From Marinibacterium anthonyi (lineage in GTDB: Bacteria; Pseudomonadota; Alphaproteobacteria; Rhodobacterales; Rhodobacteraceae): DNA of 64,000 nucleotides. A program made the position numbers and the translations under genes. Of the stretch, positions 1-9,426 are shown one piece after another. Position 1 is the stretch's first letter. Each line of letters starts with the position of its first letter. The stretch covers positions 119,632-183,631 of the forward strand of contig CP031586.1 of NCBI GenBank assembly GCA_003217735.2, read 5' to 3'. Below the pieces are notes generated by a model that did no database searches, had not been told where the DNA came from, and was given only the letters and a program-made list of their open reading frames with translations.

Positions 1-1048
1 CGTCCATGTAGCCCGACCCGCCGTGAAACTGGACGCAGCGGTCCAGCACCTGGCCTTCCAGTTCCGAGGTCGCGTATTTCGCCGCCGCCGCCGCGTCGGG
101 CGTCAGTTGCCCGTCATTGGCCAGCAGCGCGCAGCGGTCGATGAAGCTTTGCATCGCGTCCAGCTCGGCCCGCATCTCGGCCATGCGCAGCCGCGTGTTC
201 TGGAAGGCGGCGATGGGCCTGCCGAAGGCGCGGCGTTCAAGGATGTAGTCCGCCGTCAGGTCGAACGCCGTCTGCGCATGGGCCAGCGAGGTGATCGCGC
301 TCATCAGCCGTTCGACGGCCAGCATTTCGCCCATATGGGTGAACCCCTGCCCTTCCTGCCCCAGCAGCGCGTCCTTGGGCAGCATGACATTGTCGAAGAA
401 CAGCTCGGCCGTGTCCTGTTCATGCAGCCCGATCTTCTTCAGGTGCTTGCCCCGGGAAAACCCCTCGGTCCCGTCTTCCAGCAGGAACAACGAGATCTGC
501 CCCCGCTTGTCCCCGGTCCTGGCCGCAACGATGAACAGCCCGCCGGTAATCCCGTTGGAAATAAAGGTCTTGGCCCCGTTCAGCAGCCAGTGGTTGCCCT
601 TGTCCTCGGCCCGCGTGCGGATCGCGGCAAGGTCCGATCCGGTGTCGGGTTCCGTCATGGCGATGGCGAGGATCGTCTCGCCGGAAATCGCCTTGGGCAT
701 GTATTTCGCCTTTTGCTCGGGCGTGGCGAAGTGATCCAGGTACGGCCCGCAAAGCATCGAATGGGCGTTGTGGAAGAACCCCACGCCACAGGCCCGGACG
801 GTTTCCTCCTGCAGGACCTGCACGAAGCGCAGGTCGCGCAGGCCCAGCCCGCCGTGGTCCTCGTCGGCGAACATCAGCAGCATGCCGTTCTCGCCCAGCA
901 CCCTGTAGGCCTCGGGATCGACAAAGCCCTGTTCGCGCCAGCGCATCACCTGGGGGGCGAATTCCTGTTCCATGATCTTGCGGGCGCTGTCGCGGAACTG
1001 CGTCTGCTCCGGGGTGAAATCCCGTTCAAGTGTCTGATAACCGGTCAT
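1..1048 (-). CDS. Acyl-CoA dehydrogenase, C-terminus cut by window edge
   Basis: Flavin-dependent dehydrogenation of an acyl-CoA to the 2-enoyl-CoA. About 349 residues are visible. The ATG at 1048 follows the stop of the upstream ligase by only 5 bp, so the two are cotranscribed. The family signature MTEPDTGSDL is at residues 131-140 and the last readable residues QFHGGSGYMD match the block that precedes the catalytic region, so roughly the last 30 residues lie off the left edge. Position behind an acyl-CoA ligase and in a cluster with thiolase and enoyl-CoA hydratase supports a beta-oxidation-like role. The substrate is unknown. Confidence 0.9.
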   Translation of the reverse strand, partial: MTGYQTLERDFTPEQTQFRDSARKIMEQEFAPQVMRWREQGFVDPEAYRVLGENGMLLMFADEDHGGLGLRDLRFVQVLQEETVRACGVGFFHNAHSMLCGPYLDHFATPEQKAKYMPKAISGETILAIAMTEPDTGSDLAAIRTRAEDKGNHWLLNGAKTFISNGITGGLFIVAARTGDKRGQISLFLLEDGTEGFSRGKHLKKIGLHEQDTAELFFDNVMLPKDALLGQEGQGFTHMGEMLAVERLMSAITSLAHAQTAFDLTADYILERRAFGRPIAAFQNTRLRMAEMRAELDAMQSFIDRCALLANDGQLTPDAAAAAKYATSELEGQVLDRCVQFHGGSGYMD

Positions 1049-1053
1049 GTTCC

Positions 1054-2607
1054 TCATCCCACCCGGCGCGACCGGCCTTGCCAGTAGCTGTCGCGCAATT
1101 CGCGTTTCAGGATCTTGCCGGCGGGCGACAAAGGCATCTCGGTGCGGAACTCGACCGACCGCGGCACCTTGTAATGGGCGATCTCGGCGCGGCACATCTG
1201 GCGCAATTCGTCCTCGGTCACCTCGTGGCCCGAGTGCAGGACCAGCACCGCGTGGACGCGTTCGCCCCATTCCTCGTCCGGCACGCCGATCACGGCGCAG
1301 AACTGAACCGCCGGGTGGCGGGTCAGGATGTTCTCGACCTCGGTCGAAAAGACGTTCTCGCCGCCGGTGATGATGATGTCCTTGATCCGGTCGACCACGT
1401 AGACAAAGCCCTTGTCGTCCATGAACCCGGCATCGCCCGTATGCAGCCAACCGCCGCGCAGCGCCTGCGCGGTCTCTTCGGGACGGTTCCAGTAGCCGAT
1501 CATGACGGTGGGCCCGCGCACACAGATCTCGCCCACCTCGCCACGCGGACATTCACTGTCGTCCGGGGCAAGGATCGCGATTTCCGCCGTGGGAATCGAC
1601 CGCCCGGCCGAGGCCATGTGCGGCACGTCCGGGTCCGTCGTGTGGAACTCGGGCGCAAGCGCCGTGACCACCGGGGCGGCCTCGGTCTGGCCATAGACCT
1701 GCAGGAACCCGGCCGAGGGGAAGGCCCCCATCGCCGCGCGCAGCAGCGTCTGGTCGATGGGCGCGGCGCCGTAGCGGATGGACCGCAGGCTGGAAACGTC
1801 GCGTGTGGCCATGTCGGGATGGTCGATCAGGCGGCGCAGCATGGTGGGCACGGTGAACATGTCGCCGATCTTCCAGTGCTCGATCAGGCGCAGGGTTTCA
1901 GCGGCGTCGAAGCTGGGCAGCAGCACATGCGGCGCGCGGCGGACCATGAATTGCATGACCACCGCCAGCCCGCCGATGTGGAACAGGGGCGCCACGTGCA
2001 GGCCAGGGGCCGATCCGCCGTGTTCCGCGCCCGCCGTCAGTCCCAAGGCGTCCATCAGCATGTTCTGATGGCTCAGCATCACCCCCTTGGGCGCGCCGGT
2101 GGTGCCCCCGGTATAAAGGATCGCGGCCAGGTCATCGCCGCCCCGCATCGCGTCCGCGCAAGGTTCATACGCGGCGATCAGCGCCTCGTAATCCAGCGCG
2201 CCTTCGGGCGCGGGGCCGGTGCCCGCGTGGATCACGGTTTTCAGTGTGCCGCTCAGGGCGCGCAACTCGGGGACCATCGGCGCGAAGGTGTCGTCGACGA
2301 TCAGGATCGCGGTGCCGCTGTCGTCGAGCGAAAAGGCGATCTCCTTGAGCGACCAGCGCACGTTGACGGGGTTCAGCACACCGCCCGCCCAGAGGGTGGC
2401 GAAGATGTATTCGATGTAGGTGTCCGAGTTCATCGACAGCATGCCGACCCGGTCGTCGGGGGCCAGCCCGAGGTCGCGCAGGGCGGCGGCCAGGCGCGAA
2501 ACGCGCTGTTCCAGCACGGCGCAGGTCTGGATGCGATCTGCGCAGATCGTCGCGATCCGGTCGGGTTCCTCGCGCGCATCGCGATGCACGGCTGCCGTGA
2601 GATGCAT
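1054..2607 (-). CDS. AMP-forming acyl-CoA ligase (class I adenylate-forming)
   Basis: Activates a carboxylic acid to its CoA thioester through an acyl-AMP. 517 aa. The start at 2607 is chosen because AGGGAGGA lies 5-6 nt upstream; a longer in-frame start at 2649 has no comparable site. The ATP/AMP P-loop LYTGGTTGAPKG is near residues 164-175, the YGQTE motif and HTGDAGF block follow, and the C-terminal catalytic lysine is in SPAGKILKREL (about K498). It precedes an acyl-CoA dehydrogenase by 5 bp, and a CTCGTCG palindrome lies about 75-90 bp upstream. Substrate not deducible: an imported acid from the neighbouring TRAP system is plausible. Confidence 0.9.
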   Translation of the reverse strand: MHLTAAVHRDAREEPDRIATICADRIQTCAVLEQRVSRLAAALRDLGLAPDDRVGMLSMNSDTYIEYIFATLWAGGVLNPVNVRWSLKEIAFSLDDSGTAILIVDDTFAPMVPELRALSGTLKTVIHAGTGPAPEGALDYEALIAAYEPCADAMRGGDDLAAILYTGGTTGAPKGVMLSHQNMLMDALGLTAGAEHGGSAPGLHVAPLFHIGGLAVVMQFMVRRAPHVLLPSFDAAETLRLIEHWKIGDMFTVPTMLRRLIDHPDMATRDVSSLRSIRYGAAPIDQTLLRAAMGAFPSAGFLQVYGQTEAAPVVTALAPEFHTTDPDVPHMASAGRSIPTAEIAILAPDDSECPRGEVGEICVRGPTVMIGYWNRPEETAQALRGGWLHTGDAGFMDDKGFVYVVDRIKDIIITGGENVFSTEVENILTRHPAVQFCAVIGVPDEEWGERVHAVLVLHSGHEVTEDELRQMCRAEIAHYKVPRSVEFRTEMPLSPAGKILKRELRDSYWQGRSRRVG

Positions 2608-2678
2608 GTTATCCTCCCTTCGCGGCTCCTGCGAACCGCCCCTTGTCATCCTGGATACCGAATAGCCCGCGCCGATCC

Positions 2679-2696
2679 CTCGTCGCTTCCGACGAA
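2679..2696. promoter_or_regulatory. Palindrome site A, candidate operator
   Basis: CTCGTCGCTTCCGACGAA: arms TCGTCG/CGACGA around a 4-nt spacer. It ends 2 bp before the regulator's stop codon and lies 72-89 bp upstream of the ligase start. It shares its sequence with sites at 6696 and 10723. Confidence 0.6.
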
Positions 2697-2697
2697 A

Positions 2698-5364
2698 TCA
2701 GGGGATCAGTTTCATCCGGCGCGCCACCACGACGGCGCGCGCCCGGCTGGACACGCCCAGCTTGGAATTGATGTTGCGCAGATGCGTCCGCACCGTGCTG
2801 TCGGACACGAAAAGCTTTTCCGACATGGCGGCGTTGGAATAGCCTTCGGCCAGGAAATGCAGCACCTGCAATTCCTTCGGCGTCAGCGGGTCAAGCGGGG
2901 CATCAAGCCCGTCCTCGTCCTCGGCGGCCTCGCCCGGTTCAAGCGCCGGCAGGGCGGCCAGCAGGCCTTCGAACCAGGCGCCGAAGCGCGCGTCGCGGGC
3001 CAGCGCGCCGGTCTTCCAGCGGCCCGAGGCGAAGGCCTGCAACACGTCCGCCACCGGGCGGCCCTCGTCCAGCAACAGGCGCTGGTATTCCTCGCGCGCG
3101 CAGACCGGCAGGGCCTTTTGCAGTGCGGCCCAGGCCTGCCCGGTGTCCCCCGCCTGATGCCAGGCGGCGGCCGAGAGCAGCCGGATGACAAGCGCCCGGC
3201 GCGGGCGGCGGTGCTGCATCGCATCGGCCATCTCGGCGTTCAGGATGGCAAGGGCGGCGCGGTGATCGCCTTCGTGCAGGTGCAGCCGCGCCTGTCCCAG
3301 CGCCAGCGTCTCCAGGTCGTTGGCCAAGAGCCGCAGCCGCCGGATCCGCGCCCAGAGGCCCGGATCGCCCGCCTGCCGCAGCTGATCCCGGGCGGCGCGC
3401 AGGTTGTCCTGGCGCAGGAACAGCCGCGCCCGTTCCAGCTGGGCCCCGGCCACGACACGGGGCAGCCGGCGGTGAAACCCGAAACGTTCCAGCCGCACAA
3501 GGACCTCGAAGGCCTCGTCCACGTCGCCCGCGTCGAACGCGATGCGTGACAGGTGGATGCCCGCAAGGATCAGGTGATCGCCCAGCCCCACCGAGGCGGC
3601 AAAAGGCACCTGCAGGCGCAACAGGTGCGCGGCACCCGCCAGGTCTCCGCCCTCGTAGAGCGTCAGGGCATAGGGGATCCCGGCCCAGACATTCCCGTTC
3701 AGCCGCCGGCTGTCGCCGGGGCTGGCAGAGGCGGCAATGCGGAACCGCGCCTTGGCCAGCAGAAACCGGTTGTCCTGCAGGTCGATAATGCCCTGCACGG
3801 ATTCCGAATACATCACCGAAAACGGCTGATCATCCTGCACCGGCGGCGTCTCGGGACCCCGGCTGTCCAGCGTCGCGCGGATGTTGGCCATGCAGATCCG
3901 CGTCGTGTTGCGCGCGTAGGCCGAAACCAGGTGCAACACCTCTTCGGCCTCGCGCCCGGCATCCTCGGCCTCTTCGAACCGTTCCGCCATGGCCAGCGTC
4001 ATCGGCCGGATGCACAGCAGCTCGGCCCGGATCACCGGGTCCCCGCACCGGACCAGGGCGGGGGTTTCCGCGATCTCGCGGGCCGCGTCCGGCCCGGCGG
4101 TGAAACAGGCGGCCCAGATCTGCATGATGCGCAGTTCCGGGTGACGATCCAGCAACGCGCCCGGAAGGCAGGCGAACCAGCGCGCCAGCAATTGCACCCG
4201 GCCCCGTTCCAGCAGCCCCGGCCCGGTCTCGCGCAGCATCTGGCAGGCCCGGTCGTGGTCTCCGGCCGCCAGCGTGTGGTCGATCGCCTGCATCGGCCGG
4301 CCCGCCGCCTCGAACCAGGCCGAGGCGCGGCGGTGCAGCACGACGATCTCGTCGGCCATGTGCAGGCGCAGCTGCCCCTTCAGGTAGCCCGCCAGCAACG
4401 CGTGATAGCGAAACATCCGCCCCGCCCCGTCCAGCGGTGTGATCAGGACGCCCGAACTCACCAAATCCTCCAGCACCTTGCCCGCGTCCATCTCGGGACA
4501 CAGCGCCGAACACAGGTCGGCCGACAGTTCCGGCAGGATCGAGGTGCGCAGCAGGAAGGACCAGATCCGGGGCGAGAAATCGGACAGGAATTCCTCGGTC
4601 AGATATTCCCCCACGGCCAGATCCGAGCCCGAGAACCGGTCGACGAACTGCGGGATCGAGGCCTGGTTGCGCATCGCCACCGAAGCCATGCGCAGCGCGG
4701 CGGGCCAGCCTTCGGTCTTGGACTGCAGCCGCGTCAGATCCTGCGGGTCGATCCGCAGGTGACGCTGGCCAACCAGGAAATCCCGCGTCTCGTCCAGGGT
4801 AAAGCGCAGCTCGGTGGGGCGGAATTCGCGCAGCTGGCCGCGCAGCCGGTAGCGCGCCAGGCTGATCTGCGGCATCCGCTGGGTCCCAACCACCAGGACG
4901 CCATGTTCGGGCAGTTCCTGCAGCAGCTCGCGCAGCACGTCCAGCGCGCCGTCCTCGCGCATGGTCTCGGCCTCGTCGATGAACAGCGCGAATGGCTGGT
5001 CCAGGACGCTCAGCCGTTCGATCATCGACCCGGCCTCGTCCGCCTCGGCCCGGCCCTCGGCCCGTTCCAGCTGTGTCGCGGCCGCCGACAGGTGGTGCAG
5101 AAAGCGCCCGGCCTCGTTGTCGGCGTCGTTCAGGGTGAACCAGGCACAGTTGCGCCCCTGTTCGATCAGTCGCGCACGCAGCTGGGTCATGGCAACGGTC
5201 TTGCCGTACCCGGACGGCGCGCGGAACAGGACCAGCTTGACACCGGCCAGATCCTCGGGCGCCATCTGCACCACTGCGCGCGGCAGCATGTCCTGCGTCA
5301 TCGACGGCACGCGCAGCCGTGTCGTGACCGCATGATCGATCTCGTTCTGCCGGATCATGGCCAT
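2698..5364 (-). CDS. MalT-type (LAL) ATP-binding LuxR-family regulator
   Basis: Large signal-responsive transcriptional activator, 888 aa from the start at 5364, which has GGGGGGAG about 6 nt upstream; an alternative ATG at 5397 has no clear ribosome site. Walker A APSGYGKT is at residues 49-56, followed by LFIDEAET as the likely Walker B, a long helical-repeat middle, and a C-terminal LuxR HTH in about the last 62 residues (starting LTPKELQVL, with STVRTHLRNINSKLGV). Family members bind an inducer and ATP before activating. It sits between the TRAP and ligase genes, and the three palindromes in this region are its obvious candidate targets (inference). Confidence 0.88.
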   Translation of the reverse strand: MAMIRQNEIDHAVTTRLRVPSMTQDMLPRAVVQMAPEDLAGVKLVLFRAPSGYGKTVAMTQLRARLIEQGRNCAWFTLNDADNEAGRFLHHLSAAATQLERAEGRAEADEAGSMIERLSVLDQPFALFIDEAETMREDGALDVLRELLQELPEHGVLVVGTQRMPQISLARYRLRGQLREFRPTELRFTLDETRDFLVGQRHLRIDPQDLTRLQSKTEGWPAALRMASVAMRNQASIPQFVDRFSGSDLAVGEYLTEEFLSDFSPRIWSFLLRTSILPELSADLCSALCPEMDAGKVLEDLVSSGVLITPLDGAGRMFRYHALLAGYLKGQLRLHMADEIVVLHRRASAWFEAAGRPMQAIDHTLAAGDHDRACQMLRETGPGLLERGRVQLLARWFACLPGALLDRHPELRIMQIWAACFTAGPDAAREIAETPALVRCGDPVIRAELLCIRPMTLAMAERFEEAEDAGREAEEVLHLVSAYARNTTRICMANIRATLDSRGPETPPVQDDQPFSVMYSESVQGIIDLQDNRFLLAKARFRIAASASPGDSRRLNGNVWAGIPYALTLYEGGDLAGAAHLLRLQVPFAASVGLGDHLILAGIHLSRIAFDAGDVDEAFEVLVRLERFGFHRRLPRVVAGAQLERARLFLRQDNLRAARDQLRQAGDPGLWARIRRLRLLANDLETLALGQARLHLHEGDHRAALAILNAEMADAMQHRRPRRALVIRLLSAAAWHQAGDTGQAWAALQKALPVCAREEYQRLLLDEGRPVADVLQAFASGRWKTGALARDARFGAWFEGLLAALPALEPGEAAEDEDGLDAPLDPLTPKELQVLHFLAEGYSNAAMSEKLFVSDSTVRTHLRNINSKLGVSSRARAVVVARRMKLIP

Positions 5365-5466
5365 CCGCGTCTCCCCCCCGGGGCGGTTGTCCGGCATCTT
5401 GTCACCGGACGCAAGCCACGTGGCGGCAAGACCCCGGGATCCCCTCCGGAGCCTTGCGTCACCTGG

Positions 5467-6612
5467 TCAGTCCATCCCGTAACCGGCAAGGTCAAGCTTG
5501 GCGTAGACCTCGTTCCAGTAGAGCTGCTCCAGTTCTTCAGCCGATGCGATATCGGCGGTCAGGCCCACCCATTTCTCAAGCACGGCAAGGAACTCCGTCA
5601 CCATCTCCGGCGCAGTCTCCAGCCCGTATTTCTCGGCGTAGTTCGGGCCGATCGTGTCCACCGCATCCGACTTGGCGAAGTCCTTGGTGAAGTCCGTCAG
5701 CGCCGCATCGGCGGTGAGGATCTCGATCCCGGCCTGCTTGGCCGTCTCGCGGCCCTCGCGGTCGGCCATCTCGTAGCGCCAGGTCACATCCGCCGAATAG
5801 CGCGCCGCGGCCTTGAGCATCGCCAGACGGTCCTCTTCGGTCAGGTCACGCCAGACGTCCAGGTTCACGTTGGCCATCGCGTTCGAGGCGAAGGTGCCGC
5901 CGGGAATGTCGGGTTCAATGGCCTTGACCACGTCGACCAGCCCCATGTTGGTCAGTTCCGGCGTCGATGTGATGACGCAGTCGATCACGCCCTGGCTCAG
6001 ACCCTCGAAGATCTCGTTGAGCGGCAGCGAGACCGAGGTCGCCCCCACGGCGGATGCCCACCGCGCCCATTGCGCACCGGCCACCCGCAGGCGCTTGCCC
6101 TTCAGATCATCCAGCGTGGTAACCGGCTCGACGCATTGCAGCCCGTAGGTCGGCGAGGCGGCGAAGCCCGTGTAAAGCTGGTTGTGCGCCTTGTATTCTT
6201 GCTGGCAGCTGTCGCAATGCAGCATCACGTATTCGCCCATCGCCCCGGCATAGGCCAGGTTCAGCGAATGGGACCGCCCCGCGAACAGCGTCTGCATGTT
6301 CAGCTCGGCCAGCATGTTGGTCGAGGGAAAGAGCGCCGGCGCATAGGCGGGCACGGTCCAGCCGATATCGGCCATGCCGTCGCGGATCCCGTCGGGGGTC
6401 TCCAGAAAGCTGAGCAGCGACATCGGGTAGACATCCATCGTCAACGTCCCGCCCGAGAATTCCTTGAGCGCCTCGGCATAGGTATGGGCGGCAAGATCGG
6501 CGTCGGATTCCGGCGGGAATCCGTAGGCATAGTTCAGCGTCCGGTCGGCGTGCGCGCCGGTGGCCAGAGCGGTGGTGAATGCGAGCGTGAGCGCGCCGGT
6601 CAGGCGAAACAT
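5467..6612 (-). CDS. dctP: TRAP transporter substrate-binding protein (DctP family)
   Basis: Periplasmic receptor of a tripartite ATP-independent importer, 381 aa. An N-terminal Sec signal ends near GAHA (residue 22). The domain body has the DctP features LKGKRLRVAG and FEGLSQGVIDCVI. A ribosome site AGGGAGGA lies 6 nt before the ATG. It carries a CDSC motif around residue 125, a possible disulfide not typical of the family. The matching membrane subunits lie immediately upstream on the same strand with about 115 bp between, and a CTCGTCG palindrome sits in that gap, so the receptor probably has its own promoter. Ligand unknown; an organic acid is likely given the CoA ligase nearby. Confidence 0.9.
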   Translation of the reverse strand: MFRLTGALTLAFTTALATGAHADRTLNYAYGFPPESDADLAAHTYAEALKEFSGGTLTMDVYPMSLLSFLETPDGIRDGMADIGWTVPAYAPALFPSTNMLAELNMQTLFAGRSHSLNLAYAGAMGEYVMLHCDSCQQEYKAHNQLYTGFAASPTYGLQCVEPVTTLDDLKGKRLRVAGAQWARWASAVGATSVSLPLNEIFEGLSQGVIDCVITSTPELTNMGLVDVVKAIEPDIPGGTFASNAMANVNLDVWRDLTEEDRLAMLKAAARYSADVTWRYEMADREGRETAKQAGIEILTADAALTDFTKDFAKSDAVDTIGPNYAEKYGLETAPEMVTEFLAVLEKWVGLTADIASAEELEQLYWNEVYAKLDLAGYGMD

Positions 6613-6695
6613 AAGGTATCCTCCCTTGGATATGGTCCGCCCGTCCGGGCGGGTCTCCTCCGGCGCAAAGCCTGAGGTGTCTCGGCCCTGGCTGC

Positions 6696-6713
6696 CTCGT
6701 CGGTTCGGACGAG
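6696..6713. promoter_or_regulatory. Palindrome site B, candidate operator
   Basis: CTCGTCGGTTCGGACGAG, the second copy of the shared 18-bp palindrome. It lies 84-101 bp upstream of the dctP start and just before the end of dctM, where a promoter for the receptor gene would be expected. Confidence 0.6.
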
Positions 6714-6727
6714 ACGGCCGGGGTTAT

Positions 6728-8035
6728 TCATCCCAGAACGGCGGGCAGGGTGGTGACGATGGCGGGGACGAACCAGAACAGCGCCAGAAGGGCCAGGTCC
6801 ACCAGGATGAACCAGGTCACGGCGCGAAAGATGTCCCCGGTCCGCACGCTGTCGCCGACCACCGATTTGACAACAAAGACGTTCATGCCCACCGGCGGCG
6901 TCAGCATCCCGATTTCCAGCAGCTTGCAGAGGATCACGCCGAACAGGATCAGGTCCGCGCCCTGCGTTTTCAGGATCGGCAGCAGGATCGGCAGCGTCAG
7001 CAGCATGCAGCCCATCGGTTCCAGGAACATGCCCAGAACCAGGTAGATCACCACGATCCCCAGCATCAGGGTCGTCGGGTCAAGCCCGCTGGAAATCACC
7101 AGCCCCGACAGGAACTTGGCCGACCCCGACAGCGTCAGGAACCGGGTCAGCAAGGACGCTCCGATGCCGATGATCAGCAGCATCGAGGTGGATATCAGCG
7201 TCTCGAACACCGCGCGTTCCAGCCGCTTGAAGGTGAATTCGCCTTTCAGGATGGCGATCAGCAGGGCAAAGAACGCGCCCGTGGCGCCCGCCTCGGTCGG
7301 CGTGAAGACCCCGGCGAAGATGCCGATGAACACCGCCGCCACCGTCACGATCAGCGGCCAGGTATCGGCCAGCGCGTGCAGCTTCTCGGCCCGGGTCACC
7401 GTCTCGTGCATCTGCGGCGCAAGGGCGGGGTTCAGCTTGGCCCGCAGGAAGATCAGCCCGAAATAGGCGACGACCGAACAGGCCCCGGCGGCCAGCCCGC
7501 CCAGGAACAGCTTGGTCACCGATTGCTGGGCGATGATGCCATAGAGGATCAGGATGATCGACGGCGGGATCAGCGCGCCGATGGTGCCGGCGGTGGCCAC
7601 GATGGCGGCGGCGAAACCGGGGTCATAGCGCGCCTTCAGCATCTCGGGCACGGCGATGCGCCCCATGGTGGCCGAACAGGCGATGGACGATCCCGACACG
7701 GCGGCAAAGCCCGCCGATCCGGCGATGGCCGAAATGCCCAAGCCCCCCGGCAGCCACGACAGCCACAGCCGCGCGGCGCGGAACAGCCCCTGCGTCAGGT
7801 TCATGTGAAAACAGATGTAGCCCAGAAGCAGGAACATCGGGATCGACGACAGCACCCAGCTGGCCGCGAACTGATACGGGATCAGCGACAGCCCGCCCCA
7901 GGCGACTTTCCAGCCCTTCAGGATCCACAGACCGGAAAAGCTGACCCCGATCAGGGTGATGCCGATGGGCATCCGCAGCATCAGCAGGACGAGGACCAGC
8001 CCCAGCAGGCTCAGCCCGATGGATACATCGCTCAT
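6728..8035 (-). CDS. dctM: TRAP transporter large permease (DctM)
   Basis: Twelve-helix membrane subunit that moves the substrate with a sodium or proton gradient. 435 aa. The start at 8035 (MSDVSIGLSLL) overlaps the dctQ stop by 4 nt (ATGA); a longer open frame continues upstream but only in a frame that shadows dctQ. Family landmarks include SGSSIACSATMGRIAVPEM, IPPSIILILYG, FTPTEAGATGAFFAL and LTPPVGMNVFV. Gene order DctQ-DctM-DctP differs from the common P-Q-M. Confidence 0.93.
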   Translation of the reverse strand: MSDVSIGLSLLGLVLVLLMLRMPIGITLIGVSFSGLWILKGWKVAWGGLSLIPYQFAASWVLSSIPMFLLLGYICFHMNLTQGLFRAARLWLSWLPGGLGISAIAGSAGFAAVSGSSIACSATMGRIAVPEMLKARYDPGFAAAIVATAGTIGALIPPSIILILYGIIAQQSVTKLFLGGLAAGACSVVAYFGLIFLRAKLNPALAPQMHETVTRAEKLHALADTWPLIVTVAAVFIGIFAGVFTPTEAGATGAFFALLIAILKGEFTFKRLERAVFETLISTSMLLIIGIGASLLTRFLTLSGSAKFLSGLVISSGLDPTTLMLGIVVIYLVLGMFLEPMGCMLLTLPILLPILKTQGADLILFGVILCKLLEIGMLTPPVGMNVFVVKSVVGDSVRTGDIFRAVTWFILVDLALLALFWFVPAIVTTLPAVLG

Positions 8036-8550
8036 GCCGCCTCCTCCGGGCCCAGGCCCAGGTCGCGGCCGGTGGCGATCTCGGCGAAGCGGCAGAAGGC
8101 GACCAAGGTCATCAGCGCGCAGCCCGCCACCAGGATGAAATGGCCCGGCCAGATCAGGATCGAGGCCGTCCCCTGCTCGATCGTCTCGCCCACGGCCATC
8201 TTTTTCAGCGCCTGCTGCCAGGCAGCGACGGTCAGCAGCCCCATGACAAACACCGTCATCAGCTTGGCCAGCGCCGCCAGCACCCGTTGCAGCCCGTCGG
8301 GAAAATTGCGCGCGATAACGTCCACGGCGATATGGCGGCCGCGCAGTTCCAGCAGGGCCAGCGGCACGAAGACCACGACGATCATGTAGTAATTGCCCAC
8401 GAAGACCAGCGTGCCGGGCAGCGTGACGGCGAAGAGGTACCGCAAGGTGACCTCGGCGGTGATGTGCAGCATCATCAGGATGACGCACAGACTGCCGAGC
8501 CACGACAGCCCGTAGGTCGCGCGGTCAAGGCCCTTGCCCAACGCCGTCAT
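8032..8550 (-). CDS. dctQ: TRAP transporter small permease (DctQ)
   Basis: Four-helix membrane subunit that couples the receptor to DctM. 172 aa with hydrophobic segments near residues 15-35, 45-65, 90-110 and 130-150, and the family's RGRHIAVDVI motif after helix 2. It is translationally coupled to dctM by a 4-nt overlap. The ribosome site before 8550 is poor (GGCGGG), and 81 bp separate it from the enoyl-CoA hydratase upstream. Confidence 0.87.
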   Translation of the reverse strand: MTALGKGLDRATYGLSWLGSLCVILMMLHITAEVTLRYLFAVTLPGTLVFVGNYYMIVVVFVPLALLELRGRHIAVDVIARNFPDGLQRVLAALAKLMTVFVMGLLTVAAWQQALKKMAVGETIEQGTASILIWPGHFILVAGCALMTLVAFCRFAEIATGRDLGLGPEEAA

Positions 8551-8631
8551 CGGCCCGGCCCGCCATGGCAGGTTGTGATCACGTCTGTGTCCTCCCCATT
8601 GTCCTTCGTCCCGGCCCCCCCGGCCGTCACG

Positions 8632-9426
8632 TCATGCGCGGTGAAATTCCGGCGCGCGTTTTTCCAGAAAGGCCCGGCGGCCCTCGTCAAAGGCCGGGCT
8701 GTCCAGGTGCTTGGCCTGTCGCCGGGCCTCGATGTCCAGAAGCGCGTCGAACCCCCGGTCGCGGGCCGCGCCGAACAGCGCGCGCAGCGATCCCACCATT
8801 CCCGGAGCCGCCGCCGTCAGCGTGTCGCACAGGGCGCGCACGGCATCGTCCAGCCCCTCGTCCGGGACAGCGGCCCAGATCAGGCCCCATTCGGCGGCTG
8901 TCCGCGCCGGCAGCCGCCCGCCCAACAGGGCCACGCCCATGGCGCGGGCTTCTCCCAGCCGCTGAACCAGCGTCCAGTTCGCGCCCAGATCCGGGATCAG
9001 TCCCAGTTTCGGCGCGAAAGGAAACAGGAAGAACCCGCTTTCCGCCGCGATGGTGATGTCGGCGGCCAGCGCGATGCTGGCCCCCGCCCCCGCCGCGGCC
9101 CCGGTCACGACCGCGACGACGGGGTGCGGAAAGGCGCGGATCTCGCGGATCATCGGGTTCGACAGGTCGTCCATCAGCCCGGCGACCACCTCGCCCAGGC
9201 TGCGATTGTCGTCGCCCTTCAGCCCATCCAGTGCAGCCCCGGAGCAGAAGGCGCCGTTCGCGCCTTCGATCACCAGCACACGCACACGGATGTCATCGGC
9301 CAAGGATGCCAGCGCCGCGCGGATCTGTTCCTGCATCGGGATCGACATGGCGTTGCGCCCCGGCGCATCCAGCGTGATCCGCGCCACATGGCCGGTCTGC
9401 GAGACCCGGATATGCTGCGGATCCAT
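8632..9426 (-). CDS. Enoyl-CoA hydratase/isomerase family protein
   Basis: Crotonase-fold enzyme, 264 aa, acting on an acyl-CoA, probably adding water to an enoyl-CoA. The start at 9426 shares one base with the thiolase stop (TGATG); a longer in-frame ATG at 9474 lies inside the thiolase. The two oxyanion-hole blocks are NGAFCSGAALDG and PVVAVVTGAAAGAGASIALA. The block that carries the first catalytic glutamate in true hydratases reads APKLGLIPDLGANW, so the chemistry could be isomerase or another crotonase reaction. Coupled to the thiolase, it fits a short beta-oxidation branch. Confidence 0.87.
   Translation of the reverse strand: MDPQHIRVSQTGHVARITLDAPGRNAMSIPMQEQIRAALASLADDIRVRVLVIEGANGAFCSGAALDGLKGDDNRSLGEVVAGLMDDLSNPMIREIRAFPHPVVAVVTGAAAGAGASIALAADITIAAESGFFLFPFAPKLGLIPDLGANWTLVQRLGEARAMGVALLGGRLPARTAAEWGLIWAAVPDEGLDDAVRALCDTLTAAAPGMVGSLRALFGAARDRGFDALLDIEARRQAKHLDSPAFDEGRRAFLEKRAPEFHRA

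Noticed and set aside
1030..6675. Very long plus-strand open frames opposite the ligase and LuxR genes
   Set aside because: High GC gives long antisense frames; the residues are Arg/Gly/His/Gln-rich with no family motif, and the minus strand carries intact, recognisable proteins.
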